From assembly GCA_964514055.1 (NCBI GenBank), contig CAZEPB010000011.1, forward strand, positions 1-54,777: DNA of 54,777 bases, in the 5' to 3' direction. The translations under genes and the position numbers were made by a program. This stretch comes from SG8-32-3 sp964514055. GTDB lineage: Archaea; Thermoproteota; Bathyarchaeia; Bathyarchaeales; Bathycorpusculaceae. This document shows positions 51,059-54,777 of the stretch, piece after piece. Below the pieces are notes generated by a model that saw nothing but the letters and a program-made list of their open reading frames with translations, was not told the origin of the DNA and did not search any database. Position 1 is the stretch's first letter, and each line of letters starts with the position of its first letter.

Positions 51059-51414
51059 GGCACTCCTAAAAATCACTCCCCTACCCTTTAGACATTTTCC
51101 TATTTCCAAAAACCGTGAATTTCTTGTGTTAATGCGCTATAAAGTGCAAATATTTTTTTATTATTGGCTTGATTTTTGTTTAACATGGTTAGGCTGTGGT
51201 AGCAGGGTTCAGAAATGACAAATTCGTTCTGAATACTTATGCTCATTCAACCACAACTTAACCAACTTGCATTTCTGCTTTCAATCAAAATTGTTTTTGC
51301 CTTAAAAGTCTCTTATGTGCATTTTTTATGTGGAAAAAGGCTTGTTTTCGGCGCCTTTCCGTCGAAGAAGCTCGAATCGGGCACTATTTAAGGCGCCACG
51401 CCATTAGAATACCC
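51059..51414. other. Non-coding interval before the ATPase
   Basis: It holds the ACTCCCCTACCCTTT motif and, at its right end, TATTTAAGG (51382-51390) that places a start about 26 bases upstream of the ATPase ATG at 51415. The frame is open from 51328 but the extra residues look non-coding. Confidence 0.6.
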
Positions 51415-52269
51415 ATGGTAAAAACGAAAGAAACGCGCGAGCAAACAGTGAGCGCTACCACAAATGAGCACATTGCAAAACATAATATGCCTTTTGACCT
51501 CAGCGAAGCAAAGAAAAGCAATATTCTCATAAGCGGCACCAACCAACAAGGAAAAACTTTAGCGGCAATGGCAATTTCTGACCTTCTCAAAAATGAAGAA
51601 TGGCAAATCGTAGTTTTCGATAACGTAGGGCACTGGAAAGAGAAAAGCAGTATTCCGTATTACTTCCGAATATCCGAAACTACAATGAAGTACATCTTAA
51701 CCGAGCAATCGATAATCTATGACATTAGCCTTCTTTTGCCGAGCTATCAAAAAGAAGTAGTGGAAGGAATCTTAAACGACATTTGGCAGAAACGAGTAGT
51801 CTCAAAACCTACAAAGTGGCTTTTGGTTGTGTTCGAAGAATTTCAGCTTTACGCTAAGAATGTACGCGGTAACGTCTCACAGTCAATCTTAAGAACCATG
51901 TCAGTTGGAGCGAACCATAAAATACGCTGTCTCGGAATCACACCTGACCTTAGCCTTATCGACTGTGCCTTTATCCGTTTGACAGGTCAACGATACCACT
52001 TTAGACTCGGAAATGAACCCAACGCAAAGAGACGCTTTAACGCCTATTACGGCAAAGACTACACAATGGTGTGCAAAGATTTGGATGTCGGGTTCTGCTT
52101 GTACTACATAAACGAAAAACTCAAAGTGTGGAAGTTAAGCGAATTCCAGAGCAACATTAAGCCAATGCCGTTTGTTGAACCGAAAAAGCAGAAGAAACGC
52201 AAAGGAATCTTAGAAACTATCTTCGATGTGCTGACACCTGAGACGCCTTCAATACTCATAGGAGAATAA
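51415..52269 (+). CDS. P-loop ATPase, FtsK/HerA-type (element-encoded)
   Basis: About 284 residues. Walker A ILISGTNQQGKTLAAM, Walker B WLLVVFEEFQLY, and an arginine-rich stretch (SILRTMSVGANHKIRCLGITPDL). Overall layout matches small packaging or translocation ATPases of archaeal plasmids and viruses, which pump DNA using ATP. Leaderless start at 51415 is supported by the TATA spacing. Basic tail KKQKKRKG. An ATPase of another AAA-like group cannot be excluded. Confidence 0.72.
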   Translation: MVKTKETREQTVSATTNEHIAKHNMPFDLSEAKKSNILISGTNQQGKTLAAMAISDLLKNEEWQIVVFDNVGHWKEKSSIPYYFRISETTMKYILTEQSIIYDISLLLPSYQKEVVEGILNDIWQKRVVSKPTKWLLVVFEEFQLYAKNVRGNVSQSILRTMSVGANHKIRCLGITPDLSLIDCAFIRLTGQRYHFRLGNEPNAKRRFNAYYGKDYTMVCKDLDVGFCLYYINEKLKVWKLSEFQSNIKPMPFVEPKKQKKRKGILETIFDVLTPETPSILIGE

Positions 52270-52271
52270 GC

Positions 52272-52427
52272 ATGTACTCAGTAAACAGCGCAATTGAGAC
52301 GCTTAGAATATCTCTAAACCGTGAAAAACAAGCTACTCTCTACTTTTACGGTTTCACCGTTAACCCTTCGAACCTCTGTAATTTAGTGCGCTCTTTCCGT
52401 AGTTGTCTTATATATAGAGTCAACTAG
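52272..52427 (+). CDS. Small ORF after the ATPase (51 residues)
   Basis: Starts two bases after the ATPase stop: MYSVNSAIETLRISLNREKQ... ending SCLIYRVN. Adjacent position and even composition support it weakly. Its end overlaps the hairpin at 52416. Confidence 0.4.
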   Translation: MYSVNSAIETLRISLNREKQATLYFYGFTVNPSNLCNLVRSFRSCLIYRVN

Positions 52428-52449
52428 AACTTCACTGAAGTTCAACTCT
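52416..52449 (+). terminator. Hairpin after TATA-like sequence
   Basis: GAACTTCA/TGAAGTTC (52427-52434, 52436-52443) with outer AGAGT/ACTCT. TTATATATAG lies directly before it. It may be a terminator for the ATPase transcript or a leader hairpin of a rightward transcript. No gene seen from 52450 to 52660. Confidence 0.4.
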
Positions 52450-52663
52450 ATTGCTCAGGATTCTGTTAAGTTACCCAACATAAAAAAGGTTGCCGAGAGC
52501 ATAATAGAGAGCGATATACGAGAGTGTTAAGGCAAAAAAGTGCAACTGTTTTACAGGTCGATTTATTGATTCTATAGACACAATGCTTAAATCGTAGTTA
52601 TACCAATGAAGAATCAGCGACTAACCACGCACCAGCCATTAGGGACTATATGTAATTAAAGGA

Positions 52664-52867
52664 ATGTGTAATCATATGTCAATGGATATTAGGATTAGGA
52701 AGGTTAAGGTGTTGCAAGGCAGAGCAAAAAAAGAGGCAGAGAAGAAGGGACTAAAACCTGAAGACCTAGTCATTGTGACAACTAGTGTAAACTCTCCACC
52801 AGAATACTGTATTGAGAAGATAGAGGGCGACCCAGTTTCATACTTGCTCAAACGTGCCACGACGTAG
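52664..52867 (+). CDS. Small basic protein (67 residues)
   Basis: KEAEKKGLKPEDLVIVTTSV and a C-terminal EYCIEKIEGDP strand region. An ATG at 52676 is an equally good start. It may form an operon with the next gene, 18 bases on. No family recognised. Confidence 0.5.
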   Translation: MCNHMSMDIRIRKVKVLQGRAKKEAEKKGLKPEDLVIVTTSVNSPPEYCIEKIEGDPVSYLLKRATT

Positions 52868-52885
52868 TATAGCGAATTTAATCGG

Positions 52886-53461
52886 GTGTTTTCATTCATG
52901 GGCGATTCAAACGTTTATACACCAGAGATAATATTGGTTTTATGTCATTCATTCTTTAACGACGCTTTTAGAGTTCAAAGACCAGTAGATGCAATGAAGT
53001 TCAAGATTTGGAGTGCTTCACGTTTTGTTGCAAATTTTATAATCGAAAAACAAGCAGAACTTCCAGAAAGTTCCTCATTCGCAATTACATCAAAGAAAGT
53101 ATTCGATGATTTTGCTTTTAGATTCCATGGAGATGAGCCTTCAGCTAAACAAATAGAAACCGTAGAAATCCTGCGTAACTCAATATATGTCGTAGACCGA
53201 TCTTCTATAAACAACCTATCGATTGATGAGAGCGTATTCGTCATAAGCGACACTTTATATTCGCGTTCAAACTATGCACCGATACTTGTTTCCAACATTC
53301 CTAAAAAAAGAGTAAAGGCAGAAGCGTTTTATCATAAAAGAGACCCCCAAGCGGAGATACCTTTCCCAATTTATGACGTTATAGAAACAGAGGCTTATCT
53401 TCGTGGCAGGTTCCCAGAATTGTTTAAACTCGTTGACGAAAGAACAAGCTTTAGACTTTAA
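52886..53461 (+). CDS. Hypothetical protein (191 residues), weakly PIN-like
   Basis: GTG start at 52886 or ATG at 52898. Helical N-terminal half; NSIYVVDRSSINNLSIDESVFVISDTLYSRSNYAPILVSN has PIN-like strand order with acidic residues. With the small upstream gene it could resemble a toxin-antitoxin pair, but evidence is thin. Confidence 0.45.
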   Translation: MFSFMGDSNVYTPEIILVLCHSFFNDAFRVQRPVDAMKFKIWSASRFVANFIIEKQAELPESSSFAITSKKVFDDFAFRFHGDEPSAKQIETVEILRNSIYVVDRSSINNLSIDESVFVISDTLYSRSNYAPILVSNIPKKRVKAEAFYHKRDPQAEIPFPIYDVIETEAYLRGRFPELFKLVDERTSFRL

Positions 53462-53603
53462 TGAGTTCTGCTTTATTTGATTCTAACTTTAGTTTTGATT
53501 CTTTTCTAATATTCCTCTTCCGTTATGGGTATATCTGGAAGATACCAGAAATGCATTAAAACCACAATCTAGATATACTGGAATATAGCTAGAAGTTACC
53601 TAG

Positions 53604-53678
53604 CGCCGAGAAGGGGATTTGAACCCCCCCGACCTTAGCCTTAGTGGGGCTTCGCACTATCCAGTATGCAATCTCGGC
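53604..53678 (-). pseudogene. Decayed tRNA, Arg-like
   Basis: Acceptor GCCGAGA/TCTCGGC, D arm GCAT/GTGC with GG, T arm GGGGG/CCCCT with TTCAAAT are intact, G73 follows. The anticodon arm is not: a four-pair AGCC/GGCT stem, an A-A mismatch, and loop CCACTAA with C where U33 should be and A at 34. It resembles a CTNCTAA loop of an Arg (NCT) tRNA. The variable loop is seven bases. It borders the predicted element with its 3' end facing it. A functional tRNA with odd anticodon arm is less likely. Confidence 0.5.
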
Positions 53679-53683
53679 AGGGG

Positions 53684-53737
53684 CGTTGGGATAACAATGT
53701 AGGCGAAGGCTCCTAAGGGTACATTGTTACCCCAACG
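53684..53737. repeat. 18-bp inverted repeat beside the tRNA remnant
   Basis: CGTTGGGATAACAATGTA and TACATTGTTACCCCAACG pair with a single mismatch around an 18-base loop. It could be a recombination core, a transcription terminator or a folded RNA. It lies six bases upstream of the tRNA remnant. Confidence 0.65.
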
Positions 53738-53758
53738 GTCACTCCCGTCATGGAATGA

Positions 53759-54460
53759 CTAAGACGCATTTTCTGGTTGAAGCTTGGCTTTTTCATGTTT
53801 AAGCCATCCTTTTATCGCCTCGATTTGAGTCTCAGTAAACTCAATTGAGGCAATGTCTTTCTTGACCCATATACCGTAATCTCCAGATGCACCATATGTA
53901 GCAACCCCACTAGGTACATTGGGTTTTGTTTCTGGTTGAGTTTCTTCTGTCATTATATTTTCCGACCCCCTACCTTCTTCACCTATATGGATTGAAGATA
54001 CAGGCGGAAAACAAAATGCCACCGCCTCGGCATATAGTTTGGCTATCTTTTCAGACTTCTTTTGTGCTATTGTTCTATCGACAGGGAGTTTTTCGGCAAG
54101 ATATGGCCAGAAATCACTAGGTAGTGCCTTTTCTTCATAGTCTTTTCTTATCTTAGTCCAAAGTTTTATTTTGTTAAAAATCTCTTCTTTTGCTTCAATC
54201 AGTTCTTGCTGATTCTTAGGATTAACTAGCTTCTCTCCCAAACTAGTCGTTCTGAGTGTACCTCTGCCATCCGTAAGACCATAATTTTTCATAGAGGCTA
54301 TTATCATTCCTGTCCACCCGCCTCTTGCCGAAATCCCAAGTTTCTCTGCCATCATTTTTACACTCATAGAGTGCTGAGGAAAATCGTAAATCATTTTAAC
54401 TATTTTATGTGCTTCGTTCAATTGAAGGTCAGGATAATAATATCGACCAATCTTTCCCAT
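53759..54460 (-). CDS. Winged-helix protein of unknown family (233 residues)
   Basis: N-terminal HSMSVKMMAEKLGISARGGWTGMIIASMKNYGLTDGRGTLRTTSLGEKL is a winged helix. The centre is helical and the C-terminal third is Ser/Pro-rich with a basic helix (EAIKGWLKHEKAKL). Similar proteins act as regulators in archaea. Three 12-bp spaced repeats overlap its promoter, so autoregulation is likely. It sits between the element end and 16S rRNA. Confidence 0.65.
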   Translation of the reverse strand: MGKIGRYYYPDLQLNEAHKIVKMIYDFPQHSMSVKMMAEKLGISARGGWTGMIIASMKNYGLTDGRGTLRTTSLGEKLVNPKNQQELIEAKEEIFNKIKLWTKIRKDYEEKALPSDFWPYLAEKLPVDRTIAQKKSEKIAKLYAEAVAFCFPPVSSIHIGEEGRGSENIMTEETQPETKPNVPSGVATYGASGDYGIWVKKDIASIEFTETQIEAIKGWLKHEKAKLQPENAS

Positions 54461-54482
54461 TTCTCACGCCTCAACTATACAT

Positions 54483-54513
54483 AGTTACTGCAGAAGTTAC
54501 TTATAAAGTTACT
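54483..54513 (-). promoter_or_regulatory. Three AGTTACT repeats overlapping a TATA box
   Basis: AGTTACT at 54483, 54495 and 54507, exactly 12 bases apart, covering the minus-strand TATA CTTTATAAG. The period near one helical turn suggests a repeated operator for the winged-helix protein downstream. Confidence 0.5.
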
Positions 54514-54734
54514 GTACGGCAGATTCCACAGTCTTACGGCAAAAAATAACGTCTAAAATTTCAGGCTGTCACAATCAAAAGCCTAATTATGTTGGGAAAC
54601 TTAACAGAATCATTGCTCAGAAAAATATACCCATTTGCTTTTCCAATACACATAACTTCTAAAACTAGTTAAGTGGGCTTTGACGTTTCCGCTAATGCTC
54701 TCCTTGCTCCTCCAGAAAGGCAAAATCGTTTCTT
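54514..54734. other. Spacer between 16S rRNA and the winged-helix gene
   Basis: No tRNA-Ala or 23S gene is seen following the 16S 3' end on the minus strand; only AT-rich sequence. No clear bulge-helix-bulge processing stem was seen by eye. Confidence 0.5.
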
Positions 54735-54777
54735 AGGAGGTGATCCGGCCGCAGGTTCCCCTACGGCCACCTTGTTA
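54735..54777 (-). rRNA. 16S rRNA, 3' end only (partial)
   Basis: Reverse complement reads AACAAGGTGGCCGTAGGGG and GGATCACCTCCT, the conserved 3' end with anti-Shine-Dalgarno. The gene runs off the right edge. Confidence 0.95.

Larger units (their letters stand above)
43251..53740. mobile_element. Predicted integrated plasmid- or virus-like element
   Basis: Bounded on the left by the tyrosine recombinase and on the right by a decayed tRNA and an 18-bp inverted repeat; the tRNA's 3' end faces the element, as in typical archaeal tRNA integration. Inside are a recombinase, a minus-strand set of small unknown genes, a regulator with divergent promoters, iterons, membrane proteins and a FtsK/HerA-type ATPase. 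No core gene lies inside. I did not find a matching tRNA fragment (attL) near 43.3 kb, so exact ends are uncertain. Confidence 0.6.

Noticed and set aside
51328..51414. Longer start of the ATPase
   Set aside because: TATA at 51382 lies inside it and fits a leaderless ATG at 51415.

Overview
The window is archaeal. It carries a B-family transcription factor (TFB), aIF1, ribosomal proteins uL1 and uL10/P0, a Dpo4/Dbh-type DNA polymerase, TRAM and OB-fold proteins, a mevalonate-pathway-type HMG-CoA synthase, TATA-box promoters and the 3' end of a 16S rRNA gene with an archaeal-style terminus. The gene content, unlinked 16S, moderate GC and large secreted PQQ-propeller proteins fit a TACK-group archaeon of the Bathyarchaeia type. 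That placement is inferred from gene content only.

Layout. 1-4.4 kb (minus): a contractile-tail module running off the left edge, in the classic order sheath, tube, tail-assembly chaperone, tape-measure-like protein. The chaperone ends in a run of nine A with a clean -1 extension, so programmed frameshifting is likely. 4.7-9.2 kb (plus): a 16-residue lysine peptide, a double ferritin-like protein, a 46-residue Cys-rich protein and a two-subunit 2-oxoacid:ferredoxin oxidoreductase. 9.2-16.8 kb: TRAM protein, OB-fold protein, a Yip1-like membrane protein, a DUF35/HMG-CoA synthase fusion coupled to a thiolase-like protein that lacks the catalytic residues, small membrane proteins and nicotinate phosphoribosyltransferase. 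16.9-20.6 kb: an FtsX-type ABC exporter. 20.8-23.1 kb: a small accessory island (4-TM membrane protein, NYN nuclease, membrane/secreted proteins), then about 0.87 kb without a clear gene that holds a candidate structured RNA and a recurring promoter module.

24-33.7 kb is core: aIF1, zinc ribbon, TFB, glycosyltransferases and a methyltransferase that look like a surface-glycosylation set, tRNA-Gln, a PPC-domain protein, DNA polymerase IV and a radical-SAM protein. 34-40.1 kb has two tandem secreted PQQ-propeller proteins whose shared 5' region (355 bp including the signal peptide) is identical. 40.3-43.25 kb carries uL1, uL10, an RNA m5C methyltransferase and a NIP7-like PUA protein.

43.3-53.7 kb looks like an integrated plasmid- or virus-like element: tyrosine recombinase, a minus-strand operon of small unknown proteins, a divergent plus-strand regulator with a strong inverted repeat at its promoter, 13-bp iterons, membrane proteins and a FtsK/HerA-type ATPase. 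It ends at a decayed tRNA (Arg-like) and an 18-bp inverted repeat. Beyond it lie a winged-helix protein with an iterated operator and the end of a 16S rRNA gene that is not followed by 23S within at least 1 kb.

Several signals cut across these blocks. A palindromic module plus TATATAAAAGGGGG promoter recurs at four places. An E-type repeat (consensus around TTGCAGAAACCAG) occurs five times. Two intergenic sequences fold by eye into three-way junctions. All folds and family calls were made by eye from the sequence.
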